Origin: Deltaproteobacteria bacterium
GTDB taxonomy: Bacteria > Myxococcota_A > UBA9160 > UBA4427
Assembly (NCBI GenBank): GCA_029261855.1
Contig: JAJDAN010000038.1
Coordinates: forward strand, 154,051-218,050
Direction of reading: 5' to 3'
DNA: 64,000 nt
The translations under genes and the position numbers were made by a program. Within the stretch, counting starts at the first letter, position 1. Each line of letters begins with the position of its first letter. This document shows, one piece after another, positions 49,428-58,132 of the stretch. The notes under the pieces were generated by a model, which searched no databases, was not told the DNA's origin, and was given only the letters and a program-made list of their open reading frames with translations.

Positions 49428-50945
49428 ATGCCCAGCGGGATCCACATCGTCTGGACGACCGTCGTCAGTTGCGGGCTGGCCGTCTTGCTTTCGGCGCCTC
49501 CGGCGCTCTCGGCCGGAATCTCGCCCGGCGCGAAGCTGCTGGCCGCGCGCAGCGCGAGCAGTGCCAGCAAGGCCAGCGTGAACGCGACGCAGAGCAACTC
49601 GCGCCGCTACCGCCGCAAGAAGGAGCGGGAAGCAGACGAGACCGCGGACAAGATCCGCAAGCTCGGCAAGAAGTCCCGCTACTACACCCCGCGGCAACCC
49701 GGCGGCTACTGCATGTACGACACCGCCGGCAACGTGATCCTTCGGCCGGAAGGCGTCGAGTGCGAGGACCAGAAGGGCGACTACATGCAGGCGACGGGCG
49801 GGACGACGTCGGCGCCGGCCAGCGTCGCCCCCGGGCAGTCGGGCTGCGTCGACGGCGACTGTCGCAACGGCGAGGGCGTCTATCTGTGGTCGAGCGGCAC
49901 CCAGTACATCGGCAGCTTCAAGAAGGGACGCCAGCACGGTGAAGGCCTGCTCGTGATGCCCGACGGTGCCACCTGGGAAGGGATGTGGCGCCTCGGCAAG
50001 AAGCACGGTGCCGGCGTTGCGACGTACTCGGACGGTCGCGTCCAGAAGGGCACCTGGAAGGAAAATCGCTACGTCGGAAGCACACGGGCACGGGTGCGGA
50101 AGATCCGCTGGCCGGACCTGTCGAAGGCTCCGCCCCGGGAGATCGGAGGTGGCGAGCGCGATGCGGCCGTGATCGTCGGCATCACGCGCTACGCCCACGT
50201 GGCAGAGGTCGGCGGCGCCGCCGCGAACGCCACGGACTGGTACAGCTACCTCGTGAACACGCGCGGTGTACCCCTCGGCCGCGTGACGCTGCTGCTCGAC
50301 GAGGACGCGACGGTCGAGGAGATGCGCTTCGCCGTGAAGGAAGCCGCCCGCCGCGTCAAGAAGAAGGGCACCCTGTGGTTCGTGTTCGTTGGACACGGGG
50401 CCCCCGCGCGCGACGGCGCCGACGGGCTGCTCGTCGGCTTCGACGCCCAGCAGAAGGCGCGCAGCATCGAAGCGCGCAGCCTTCGTCGCAGCGAACTGGT
50501 TGCGACGCTCCAGGACAGCAAGGCCAAGCAGGTACAGGTCCTTCTCGACGCGTGCTTCTCGGGCAAGACGCCCGCGGGTCGCCAGCTCGTCGCCGGTCTG
50601 CAGCCGTTGGTGGTGGAGGCGCCGGCGGCGAACGCCGACCCGCGCACCACGCTCCTGACGGCAGCCGGAAGCGACGAGTATGCGGGCCCGCTACCCGGCG
50701 CGGATCGCCCTGCCTTCAGCTATCTCGCCCTGGGCGGGTTGCGGGGCTGGGCGGACGGCGACGGGGACGGTCGAATCACCTCGGGCGAGCTGCACGGCTA
50801 CGTGACGCAGACCATGCGCGCCCTGGTTCGAGACCGGCGTCAACGCCCCACCCTGGTGGGGAGCGACGATCTCCGCATCGTCGAGTCGAGCCGGGAGGAC
50901 GGGCCCGACATCGCGAAGTACGTGGTCCAGTCGTCGCGACGCTAG
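49428..50945 (+). CDS. Exported MORN-caspase-EF-hand protein (bacterial metacaspase-like)
   Basis: A 505-residue protein. A signal-like helix (IHIVWTTVVSCGLAVLLS) is followed by a basic helical stretch. Then come about three MORN repeats at 147-215 (GEGVYLWSSGTQYIGSFKKG, GEGLLVMPDGATWEG, GAGVATYSDG), a caspase-fold domain, and an EF-hand. The caspase dyad is His323 in VFVGHGAP and Cys376 in LLDACFSG. The EF-hand loop DGDGDGRITSGE spans 443-454 with all the acidic ligands. Such a layout suggests calcium-gated proteolysis at the envelope, by analogy with metacaspases. No toxin or immunity partner is next to it. Start ATG 49428 was chosen for the signal peptide. Confidence 0.9.
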   Translation: MPSGIHIVWTTVVSCGLAVLLSAPPALSAGISPGAKLLAARSASSASKASVNATQSNSRRYRRKKEREADETADKIRKLGKKSRYYTPRQPGGYCMYDTAGNVILRPEGVECEDQKGDYMQATGGTTSAPASVAPGQSGCVDGDCRNGEGVYLWSSGTQYIGSFKKGRQHGEGLLVMPDGATWEGMWRLGKKHGAGVATYSDGRVQKGTWKENRYVGSTRARVRKIRWPDLSKAPPREIGGGERDAAVIVGITRYAHVAEVGGAAANATDWYSYLVNTRGVPLGRVTLLLDEDATVEEMRFAVKEAARRVKKKGTLWFVFVGHGAPARDGADGLLVGFDAQQKARSIEARSLRRSELVATLQDSKAKQVQVLLDACFSGKTPAGRQLVAGLQPLVVEAPAANADPRTTLLTAAGSDEYAGPLPGADRPAFSYLALGGLRGWADGDGDGRITSGELHGYVTQTMRALVRDRRQRPTLVGSDDLRIVESSREDGPDIAKYVVQSSRR

Positions 50946-50963
50946 TGCAGGCGATGGACTGAC

Positions 50964-52460
50964 TCAGTCCTTGCGGCGCGCGCGGGTTCGCACCGTGAAC
51001 ACACTGTCGCCGCTGAGTACGCCGCCCCGTCCGAAGAGGCGGCCGTTCTGCCAGTTCGAAAGCCCCAGCTCCGGGCGCTTGAGGGCCTTCTGGCCGTCCA
51101 CCCAACGCGTCTGGCCGTCTCCGACGAAGGGCGCGTTGATGCGGCGGTAGAAGCGATCGTCTTCCGCCTCGTCTTCGGAGATCAGGCTGGCCACGAACTG
51201 CGGGCTGTAGCGATTGAACAGATCGATGCCCTGGTCGAGATCGTCGACGATCTTGAGTGTCACCTCGGGCGTCTGCTCCCATTCCCACTCGGTGGCGAGA
51301 ACGCTCTCGGGCACGCTGTCCACCCGGGGCTCGTCCACGACGCCTTCGGCGCGGGTGACGGGCACGCGATCTTCGAAGAGCTTCTCGGGCAGCGACGCTT
51401 CGTCGCCTGCCACGACGTGCAGCCGGTACGGCTGCGCCAGGGCGTCTCCCGCCCGGGTGAGCGCGTCGAGAAAGACGGGCACCAGCTCGTCCGCCCGCGC
51501 CCGGGGAATGCAGCACACGTTCAGCGTGTTGCAGACCTTGCGATCGAGGGACTCGGTCACCGCCGTCGCGAAGTCCTCGGCCTTTGCCGTCTCGCTCGCG
51601 AAGATCCAGGCGCCCCCGGTTCCGTGCAGGCTCACCGGGACGCCGGACTGTTGGGCCAGTGCGCCGAGGGTCGCGACCGCCTCGCCGGAACCGCGCGCCA
51701 CGGCCAGGGACAGGCGCCGGTCGCAGAAGAGCGCCCAGCCCGCCGCGTGGGCAGCGCTCTCCACCAGCACCGCGGCACCCCCGGGCAGCCCGGCGGCTTT
51801 GATCGCCGGGTCGAGGGCCAGCTCCATCATGCAACGCGCCGTGCCGAGTGCGTCGCTGCCGATGCGGAAGACGACGGTGTTGCCCCCGCGCAGGACGCCC
51901 GTCGCGTCGGCGAGCACGTTCGGGCGTCCTTCGAACACGAACGCGACCACGCCCAGCTCGGATGCCACCAGCTGGGCCTGCCAGCCCGGGTGGTCGACCT
52001 GCTCGATCACCCGGTCGCGCTGGGACTCCATCGTGATCCAACCGCGCAATCCGTCGATCATCTCGCGTCGCAGGCTGTCGCTGGCCACCAGCCGCGTCGT
52101 CGACCGTCCCCGTTCCCGGGCGGACGCGATGTCCTGGGCGTTGGCCTCGGAGATGCGTCCCCAGATGTCCTCGGATTCGAGTCGCGAGGCGAACTCTTCA
52201 TAGAAGCGAGAGATCTGCTCGTCGCTCACTTCGCCCATGGCCTGGAAGGCGCCGTACGCCCGGCCGACGGCTTCGGCTGCGATCTCGGCCTCTCGCGCGG
52301 GGATGTGCAGCAGCTCACCCGTGGCTTCGACGACCCGGATCTGGTCCCCCGGCTGGAAGGCAGCCGCGAGCGCTTCGGAGACCCGCACGACGCGGTTCCC
52401 GCCGAACAGGATCTCCTGGCCCGCCACCAGGCGGTCGAGCGTGTGGGTGTCGGTCTTCAT
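50964..52460 (-). CDS. ProA-like aldehyde dehydrogenase-fold enzyme with N-terminal extension
   Basis: A 498-residue protein. After a 60-residue extra N-terminal beta-rich segment the fold follows glutamate-5-semialdehyde dehydrogenase. It has ASELGVVAFVFEGRPNVLAD, GGNTVVFRIGSDA and the catalytic-Cys strand RKVCNTLNVCCIP (C310). The partners of proline synthesis are not nearby. It may act on another acyl phosphate or aldehyde. Confidence 0.82.
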   Translation of the reverse strand: MKTDTHTLDRLVAGQEILFGGNRVVRVSEALAAAFQPGDQIRVVEATGELLHIPAREAEIAAEAVGRAYGAFQAMGEVSDEQISRFYEEFASRLESEDIWGRISEANAQDIASARERGRSTTRLVASDSLRREMIDGLRGWITMESQRDRVIEQVDHPGWQAQLVASELGVVAFVFEGRPNVLADATGVLRGGNTVVFRIGSDALGTARCMMELALDPAIKAAGLPGGAAVLVESAAHAAGWALFCDRRLSLAVARGSGEAVATLGALAQQSGVPVSLHGTGGAWIFASETAKAEDFATAVTESLDRKVCNTLNVCCIPRARADELVPVFLDALTRAGDALAQPYRLHVVAGDEASLPEKLFEDRVPVTRAEGVVDEPRVDSVPESVLATEWEWEQTPEVTLKIVDDLDQGIDLFNRYSPQFVASLISEDEAEDDRFYRRINAPFVGDGQTRWVDGQKALKRPELGLSNWQNGRLFGRGGVLSGDSVFTVRTRARRKD

Positions 52461-52610
52461 GGGGGCGGGAAGTTAGCCCACGCGCGAAATCGGCGACGCT
52501 GACGGCGAGGATTGCGATCCACTTGTTCTCGCCCGACAGGCGGGTGACTGTTCCTGTACAAAGAAGATGGGCAAGGAAACTGGGCAGGGAAGGTGATAGA
52601 GGAAGGATGC

Positions 52611-53612
52611 ATGCAGCTGCTCCAGATCCACGGTCCCGGGAAGATCTCTCTCGACGAGGTCTCGACGCCCGAGCCCGGCCCCCGGGATGCCATCGTTCGT
52701 GTGCAGGCGTGCGGCATCTGCGGCAGCGATCTCGGCTACATCGCCCTCGGCGGCGTGGCGGGACCCCGCCCCGAGCCCACGCCCATTGGTCACGAATTCT
52801 CGGCAGTCGTCGATCGGGTCGGCGCCGAAGTGACCCGCTTCGTCCCCGGGCAGCGGGTGGTGGTGAACCCGCTCGCCGGCGGCAACATCGGCAACGGCGG
52901 GGAGGGTGGGGCATTCGCGCGGGAGGTCCGGGTCAGCGACGTCGACACGGGCCGCGCGCTGTTCCCCATCCCCGACGACCTGCCCTTCGACCGGGCAGCC
53001 CTCGCCGAGCCCCTGGGCGTCGGCATGCAGGCCGTGAATCGCGCGGAGCTCGACGCGGGCGATCGGGTCGCCATCTTCGGTGCAGGGCCCATCGGCCTGA
53101 TGGCCCTCGCCACCCTTCGCTATCGCGGCTTCGGGGACGTCGCGATCGTCGATCTGTCGGATTACCGGCTCGGCCTCGCCCGGGAGCTGGGCGCGACGCG
53201 CACGCTGCATGCCGAGCGTGACGACGTCTGGGCCGCGCTGCGCGAGCTGCACGGGCACGAGCTCTTCATGGACCTCGTCCCCAACGTCGGGACCGACGCC
53301 TTCATCGAGGCATCCGGCGCGCCGGGCGTCATTCCCGCGATGCTCGTCCAGGCGAAGACTGGCGCGCGGATCTCCGTCGTCGCGCTCCACCGCACGCCGC
53401 AGCAAGTGGACTTCATGTGGGTGATGGCGAAGCAGCTCTCGATCCGCGGCTCGATGGCCTACCCGGACGACTACAGCGAGATGGTGCGCATGTTGGCGGA
53501 GGTCGATCTGTCGGCGGTCATCAGCCATCGCTTCCCGCTGTCCCAGGCAGAGGAAGCGATCGCCGTGGCTCGGGACGCAGCCGTATCGGGAAAGGTGATC
53601 ATCGAGCCCTGA
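52611..53612 (+). CDS. Zinc-dependent alcohol dehydrogenase lacking structural-zinc cysteines
   Basis: A 333-residue MDR enzyme. The catalytic zinc Cys is in ACGICGSD, followed by GHE (H61, E62). The Rossmann motif is VAIFGAGPIGLMAL. Where most ADHs have four structural Cys, the loop reads NPLAGGNIGNGGEGGAF with none. ATG 52611 follows AGGAAGG five bases upstream; a GTG at 52593 was rejected. Substrate unknown. Confidence 0.9.
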   Translation: MQLLQIHGPGKISLDEVSTPEPGPRDAIVRVQACGICGSDLGYIALGGVAGPRPEPTPIGHEFSAVVDRVGAEVTRFVPGQRVVVNPLAGGNIGNGGEGGAFAREVRVSDVDTGRALFPIPDDLPFDRAALAEPLGVGMQAVNRAELDAGDRVAIFGAGPIGLMALATLRYRGFGDVAIVDLSDYRLGLARELGATRTLHAERDDVWAALRELHGHELFMDLVPNVGTDAFIEASGAPGVIPAMLVQAKTGARISVVALHRTPQQVDFMWVMAKQLSIRGSMAYPDDYSEMVRMLAEVDLSAVISHRFPLSQAEEAIAVARDAAVSGKVIIEP

Positions 53613-53627
53613 CGGGCCCGGCCCCGG

Positions 53628-54680
53628 CTACTCGACGGTCACCGTGAAGACCTGACTGCTGCGGTGGCCCTCGGAATCCCGCACCTCGATCTCGACGGTG
53701 TGGCGGCCTTCCGGCAGCTCGGACTCCGCCACGTCGATCTGGGTGCCATCGATGTAGGCTCGCACCTTGTCGGTGATGTCGATGCCCCAGGCCACCTTGT
53801 ACTCGAACTTGAGGGTCTCCATGTCCACGGCGTGGCCGGCGGGGCTGTCGAGGAAGGCCACCTTGATGGGGAACGGACCGGCGTAGGTGGCGCCGTTCTG
53901 CGGACTCTCGATCTGGATCACCGGGCCGTCCGGGTCGGGCTCGCTGCGGCCCCAGGCGACGGGCGTGTCCCTCGGCATGGCGTCGAGCTCGGCCTGGGTG
54001 ACGAGCACCAGGGGTGCCGCGGCTACCTGCGTGTCCCGGCCTGCACTCTCGGCGGGGGCTGCGGGGGCGGCGGCGGCTGGGGCTGGCGCGGGGCCGTCGA
54101 ATTCCTTCGCGGCCTCGTCTGCGACATGCGCCCGCACGGACTCCGACAGGTTCTTCATCTTCCAGACGGCGCCCTGGAACTTCTCGAGGTCCAGGACCAT
54201 CAGCGCGTAGATGACGCCCGAAGGTGAGATCCACATGTCACGGCGCTCGGCGCCCGTCAGGCTGCCATTCGTGAGCTGCTTGCTGACGTCGACGATGTGT
54301 TGCTCGTCGGACGCCGCCGTGCCGAACTCCTCGCCGCCCGTGGTCGTCGCCTGGTAGTCCTTCAGCATGGCCTGCACCTGGGTGCCCAGACTGCGCGCGA
54401 TGGCCGTCCGGCCGCGCCCCTCGGCCGCGCTGATGCTGAGCGAGATGTTGCGACTGCCACTGGCGCTGCCGACGCCGCAGACTCCCTTCTCGGGTGCATC
54501 GGCCCAGTAGGCGGCGCAGCCCCGGGCGATCCAGTCCGGTGCTCCGGCGAGGTCGCTCTGCGCCGTCGACTGGACCTTGGGCGTGGGCTTCTTCTCCGGT
54601 GCCGAGGCGCAGCCCAGCGCGATGAGCAGCGCCCCCGACGATGCGAGGAGGATGCGAACGTGCGAGCGAAAGTTGGACAT
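53628..54680 (-). CDS. LPP20-family lipoprotein with C-terminal Ig-like domain
   Basis: A 350-residue lipoprotein. The lipobox is LIALGCASA (C24). An LPP20 domain follows (GAPDWIARGCAAYWAD ... ASGSRNISLSISAAEGRGRT). After an Ala/Pro linker a C-terminal Ig-like module ends with GRHTVEIEVRDSEGHRSS. LPP20 relatives include Helicobacter Lpp20 and Vibrio FlgP. Divergent from the LpoB-like operon across a 200-bp gap with a 42-bp dyad. Confidence 0.86.
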   Translation of the reverse strand: MSNFRSHVRILLASSGALLIALGCASAPEKKPTPKVQSTAQSDLAGAPDWIARGCAAYWADAPEKGVCGVGSASGSRNISLSISAAEGRGRTAIARSLGTQVQAMLKDYQATTTGGEEFGTAASDEQHIVDVSKQLTNGSLTGAERRDMWISPSGVIYALMVLDLEKFQGAVWKMKNLSESVRAHVADEAAKEFDGPAPAPAAAAPAAPAESAGRDTQVAAAPLVLVTQAELDAMPRDTPVAWGRSEPDPDGPVIQIESPQNGATYAGPFPIKVAFLDSPAGHAVDMETLKFEYKVAWGIDITDKVRAYIDGTQIDVAESELPEGRHTVEIEVRDSEGHRSSQVFTVTVE

Positions 54681-54773
54681 GCCTGGGTTCCTCGTCTGCC
54701 GGTGTCGTCACGATGTTCTGCGAGACCCGCAGCCTGACCCGGAAAGAGTGCCTCGCAGATTACGGAATGTTCC

Positions 54774-54815
54774 GCCCTCGAGGGAGTGAGCCGATCGGCT
54801 CATTTCACCGAGGGC
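54774..54815. promoter_or_regulatory. Nested 42-bp dyad between divergent envelope operons
   Basis: A 16-bp perfect palindrome TGAGCCGATCGGCTCA (54787-54802) is flanked by arms GCCCTCG (54774-54780) and CGAGGGC (54809-54815). Both dyads share the same centre. The location between two divergent envelope operons suggests a shared regulator. Confidence 0.6.
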
Positions 54816-54880
54816 GCTGTGGGCACGCAGTCGGCTTGCGGCATTGACCCGGGGGGTGTGCCCGCCCATGATTCGGGCCC

Positions 54881-55516
54881 ATGATCTGCCGCATGTCTTC
54901 CGGGCGGTCGCGCCGTCGTCGTCTCGCGTGGCTTCCGCTGCTGGCCCTTGCGCTGTCGGTGCCGGGTTGTTCGTCGGCACCGATCGTCGCGCGACGCGAC
55001 GCCGACGAAGCCATCGATCTCAGCGGCTACTGGAACGACACCGATTCGCGCCTGGTGTCCGACGAGATGGTGGAGGACGCCCTGTCGAGCCCCTGGTCGG
55101 CCCGCGCGGCCGACGCCCTCGGGCGCCCCCCGCGCGTCATCGTCGGCCGCGTGCGAAACCGCAGCCAGGAACACCTGGACACCCGCACCTTCGTCAAGGA
55201 CCTCGAACGGGCCTTCGTCTCTTCCGGGCAGGTGGACGTGGTGGCCGCTCCTGACGAGCGCGACGATCTGCGAGCCGAGCGCGAGGACCAGCAGACCCAC
55301 GCCAGCATCGATAGCGCCAAGAGCATGGGCAAGGAGCTCGGCGCCGACTTCATGCTGCAAGGACAGATCCACTCGATCCTCGATGCCGCCGACAACCAGC
55401 AGCTGCGCTTCTACCAGGTGGAGCTCGAGCTCATCGATCTCGAGAGCAACCGCAAGGTGTGGATCGGACAGAAGAAGCTCAAGAAGACCGTGACCTACAA
55501 GAAGGTGCGGTTCTAG
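54881..55516 (+). CDS. LpoB-like penicillin-binding protein activator lipoprotein
   Basis: A 211-residue lipoprotein. The lipobox VPGC (C30) follows an Arg-rich n-region. The domain has IDLSGYWNDTDSRLV, a VGRVRNRSQEHLD strand and FMLQGQIHSILDAAD, as in E. coli LpoB, which activates PBP1B from the outer membrane. Start ATG 54881; ATG 54893 is an alternative. First gene of an operon with the TPR lipoprotein and an LPP20 protein. Confidence 0.88.
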   Translation: MICRMSSGRSRRRRLAWLPLLALALSVPGCSSAPIVARRDADEAIDLSGYWNDTDSRLVSDEMVEDALSSPWSARAADALGRPPRVIVGRVRNRSQEHLDTRTFVKDLERAFVSSGQVDVVAAPDERDDLRAEREDQQTHASIDSAKSMGKELGADFMLQGQIHSILDAADNQQLRFYQVELELIDLESNRKVWIGQKKLKKTVTYKKVRF

Positions 55517-55523
55517 TCGGGCG

Positions 55524-56987
55524 ATGACGGACCCGGCCGCGCGAAGGGCTCCGCGCCGGAGCGGGCGCTCCGCGCCCGCGTGGGCCATGGCGATGCTGCT
55601 CGCCTCGGCACTGGCATGTGCGAGCCCCGCCGACGTCAATCAGCAGATGCTGCCGCACCTGCAGACCCGGGATCACGACGCGGCACTCGACGTCCTCGAG
55701 GACGCCGAGGACGACTACGGCGACCGCAACCGGGTCCTCTACTTCCTCGAGCGCGGCATGCTGCAGCACTACGCCGGTGCCTTCCGCGAGAGCAACGAGA
55801 GCTTCGAGGTCGCGAAGCGCGAAGCCGAACGGCACTACACCAAGAGCATCACCGCCGAGGCCTCGACCTTTCTCGCCAACAACAACACGCGTCCGTACTA
55901 CGGCGAGAACTTCGAGCGCGCGCTGATCCACGTGTTCGCGGCGATCAACTATCAAGCGCTGGGTCAGGACGAGGAGGCACTCGTCGAGATCCGGCAGCTC
56001 AACTTCTTCCTGCGCCAGCTCATCGTCGACGACGGGCAGGACAACAGCTATCGCGACGACGCCTTCGCCCACTACCTGGCGGGCATCTTCTTCGAGCAGG
56101 ACGGCGACCCGGACGAGGCGCTGATCGCATATCGGAAGGCGGCGGACGCCTACGCGTCGTACGCGGCGATCTACGGGACGCCCGTCCCGGAGAGCCTCGG
56201 TCGCGATAGCGAGCGGCTTGCGGCGAAGACGGGCGCCGGAGGCGAGGCTGGTTCGGTTTCGCAGGCGCGTCTCTACGGCAAGCAGCTCTTCGCGCCGGAC
56301 GACGGCCGTCGCGGACGGGTGCTCGTCGTCCACTACAACGGCCGCGCTCCCTACAAGATCGACACCTTCATCGACGTCGCCTTCATCCAGGGCTGGCCGC
56401 TGGTCTACAAGATCGACGTCGAGGGGGAAGCCGAACGGGACATTGCGCGGGCGGGGCAGATCGCGACATCCCTGCTCGCAAACGACGTCGTGCGAGTGGC
56501 GTTTCCCGAGTACCGGCGGGTGCCCCGCCGGATCCGGCGCGTCGAGGTCCAGCCGGCGGGCTGGAGTCGCGCGGTGAGCGCCGAGCTCGTTGCAGACGTC
56601 GGAGCCATCGCGGAACAGGACCTGGCGGATCGTATCCATCGGGTCCGTGCGAAGGCGATCGCGCGAGCGCTGGTCAAGTATGCGTTGGCCCGCGTCGCCG
56701 AAGAGGCCGCGCGGGAGGCCGGCGGCGACGAGTACGGCGAACTCGCCGGCGCTCTCGTTTCTGTAACCTCTGCCCTGGCACGCACCGCGTCCGAGGTGGC
56801 CGACAAGCGCGCCTGGTTCACTGTGCCCGACCAGATCTGGCTGGCGAGCTTCGAGCTCGAAGAGGGCACGCACGAGCTGAAGCTCCGCTACCGGGACGAG
56901 CAAGGGGGGGTCGTGCGGGAGGAGACGAAGCCAGTGCAGGCCCGCGCCGGAGAGCTGACCTTCGTGATCCTGAGGACCGTGCGCTGA
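55524..56987 (+). CDS. COG3014-like TPR lipoprotein
   Basis: A 487-residue protein. The signal ends with a lipobox-like LACAS. TPR-like helices span 45-210 (VLYFLERGMLQHYAGAFRES). The C-terminal half has the conserved GRRGRVLVVHYNGRAPYKID block found in COG3014 proteins. That family is often beside LpoB and LPP20 genes. It follows lpoB-like by 7 bp. Confidence 0.85.
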   Translation: MTDPAARRAPRRSGRSAPAWAMAMLLASALACASPADVNQQMLPHLQTRDHDAALDVLEDAEDDYGDRNRVLYFLERGMLQHYAGAFRESNESFEVAKREAERHYTKSITAEASTFLANNNTRPYYGENFERALIHVFAAINYQALGQDEEALVEIRQLNFFLRQLIVDDGQDNSYRDDAFAHYLAGIFFEQDGDPDEALIAYRKAADAYASYAAIYGTPVPESLGRDSERLAAKTGAGGEAGSVSQARLYGKQLFAPDDGRRGRVLVVHYNGRAPYKIDTFIDVAFIQGWPLVYKIDVEGEAERDIARAGQIATSLLANDVVRVAFPEYRRVPRRIRRVEVQPAGWSRAVSAELVADVGAIAEQDLADRIHRVRAKAIARALVKYALARVAEEAAREAGGDEYGELAGALVSVTSALARTASEVADKRAWFTVPDQIWLASFELEEGTHELKLRYRDEQGGVVREETKPVQARAGELTFVILRTVR

Positions 56988-58048
56988 TGCGGCTCGCCGC
57001 GCTCCTCACGTGCTCGTTCCTCGTGTGCCTGGCCTGCGCGGGGCCCGGGGGCGTCGCGCGTCCGGACTGGGTCACGGGCAGCTCCGCCGCGCACCCGGAC
57101 GCGGCCTGGGTGACGGCATCGGCTTCCGGCAGCAGCGAGGGCTCGGCCCGCGGCAACGCGCGCGCGGAACTCTCACGCGTCTTCCATTCCCGGGTGGAGA
57201 GCGAGGTGCGCGACCGGTCCGCCTCGACGCTGACGTCGAGTGCGTCGGGGCGGAAGACCGAAGAGCTGGTCGAGAGCATCGAGGTCGACACCACGGTCCG
57301 GAGCGAAGGCGCCTTCGAAGGCGTCCGCATCGCCGAGATCTGGCGGGATCCGCACGGGGGCCTGTGGCATGCGCTGGCGGTGGTCGACAAGGCCGAGCTG
57401 CGTGCCGCGCTGGCCGTCGAGACCGCCGAGGCGACGCGCCGGGTGGCCGGCGATCTCGCCCGGGCCGACGCGGCACCGACGCCGCTCGGGGCCGCCCGTG
57501 CGCTGCTCGACGCGGTGCGCAGCAGTCGTGAGCGGGACGTGCTGGTCGCCCGCGCGCGCGTGGTCGGCGCGCCGCGCGACGACGGGCGACCCACCCGCGC
57601 CGAAATCGAGCGACGCCTGGACACGGTCCTCTGGGGCACGCGATTTCAGGTCCGGGCCCTGGAGGTCGATTCATCCGGGGGGACGCGCGGGGACCTGCCG
57701 CAGCTGCGGGAGGCGTTCGAGAAGCGCATCACCCGGATCGGGTTTCGCATCGTCCGAGACGGACCCGGAGACGGTCATGAGGCAGATCTGGTGCTGACAG
57801 CCCGAATGTTGCTGGAAAAGGTGCCGCGGGAGTTCGACGGCCACTTCGTGCGCTGGCAGGGCGCGTACGAGGTGACGGGCCCCCCTCCCGGCGGAGTCGT
57901 CGTGCTGTCCTCACAGGGGTCCGGAGGGGAGAGCTACTCCACTCTGGATATCGCCAGGACGCGGGCGCTCACCAAGGGTGCGCAGCAGCTGGCAAATGAC
58001 CTGCAACAACAGATTTCGCGGTACCTCCAGGACCGCGAGGACCACTAA
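56987..58048 (+). CDS. LPP20-domain lipoprotein
   Basis: A 353-residue lipoprotein. The signal has CLACAG (C17) as lipobox. An LPP20-type region begins RPDWVTGSSAAHPDAAWVTA. The second half is a beta-rich module with FEGVRIAEIW, SRVESEVRDRS and later LLTARMLLEKVP. ATG 56987 overlaps the previous stop (TGATG). Third gene of the LpoB operon. Confidence 0.83.
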   Translation: MRLAALLTCSFLVCLACAGPGGVARPDWVTGSSAAHPDAAWVTASASGSSEGSARGNARAELSRVFHSRVESEVRDRSASTLTSSASGRKTEELVESIEVDTTVRSEGAFEGVRIAEIWRDPHGGLWHALAVVDKAELRAALAVETAEATRRVAGDLARADAAPTPLGAARALLDAVRSSRERDVLVARARVVGAPRDDGRPTRAEIERRLDTVLWGTRFQVRALEVDSSGGTRGDLPQLREAFEKRITRIGFRIVRDGPGDGHEADLVLTARMLLEKVPREFDGHFVRWQGAYEVTGPPPGGVVVLSSQGSGGESYSTLDIARTRALTKGAQQLANDLQQQISRYLQDREDH

Positions 58049-58132
58049 GCTCCACCAACCGCCACGGCCGGCGCGGGCAACCCGCGGGGTCGCGGCCGTC
58101 GCGTGCGCGGCGAGACAGACAGGGGTGACACG

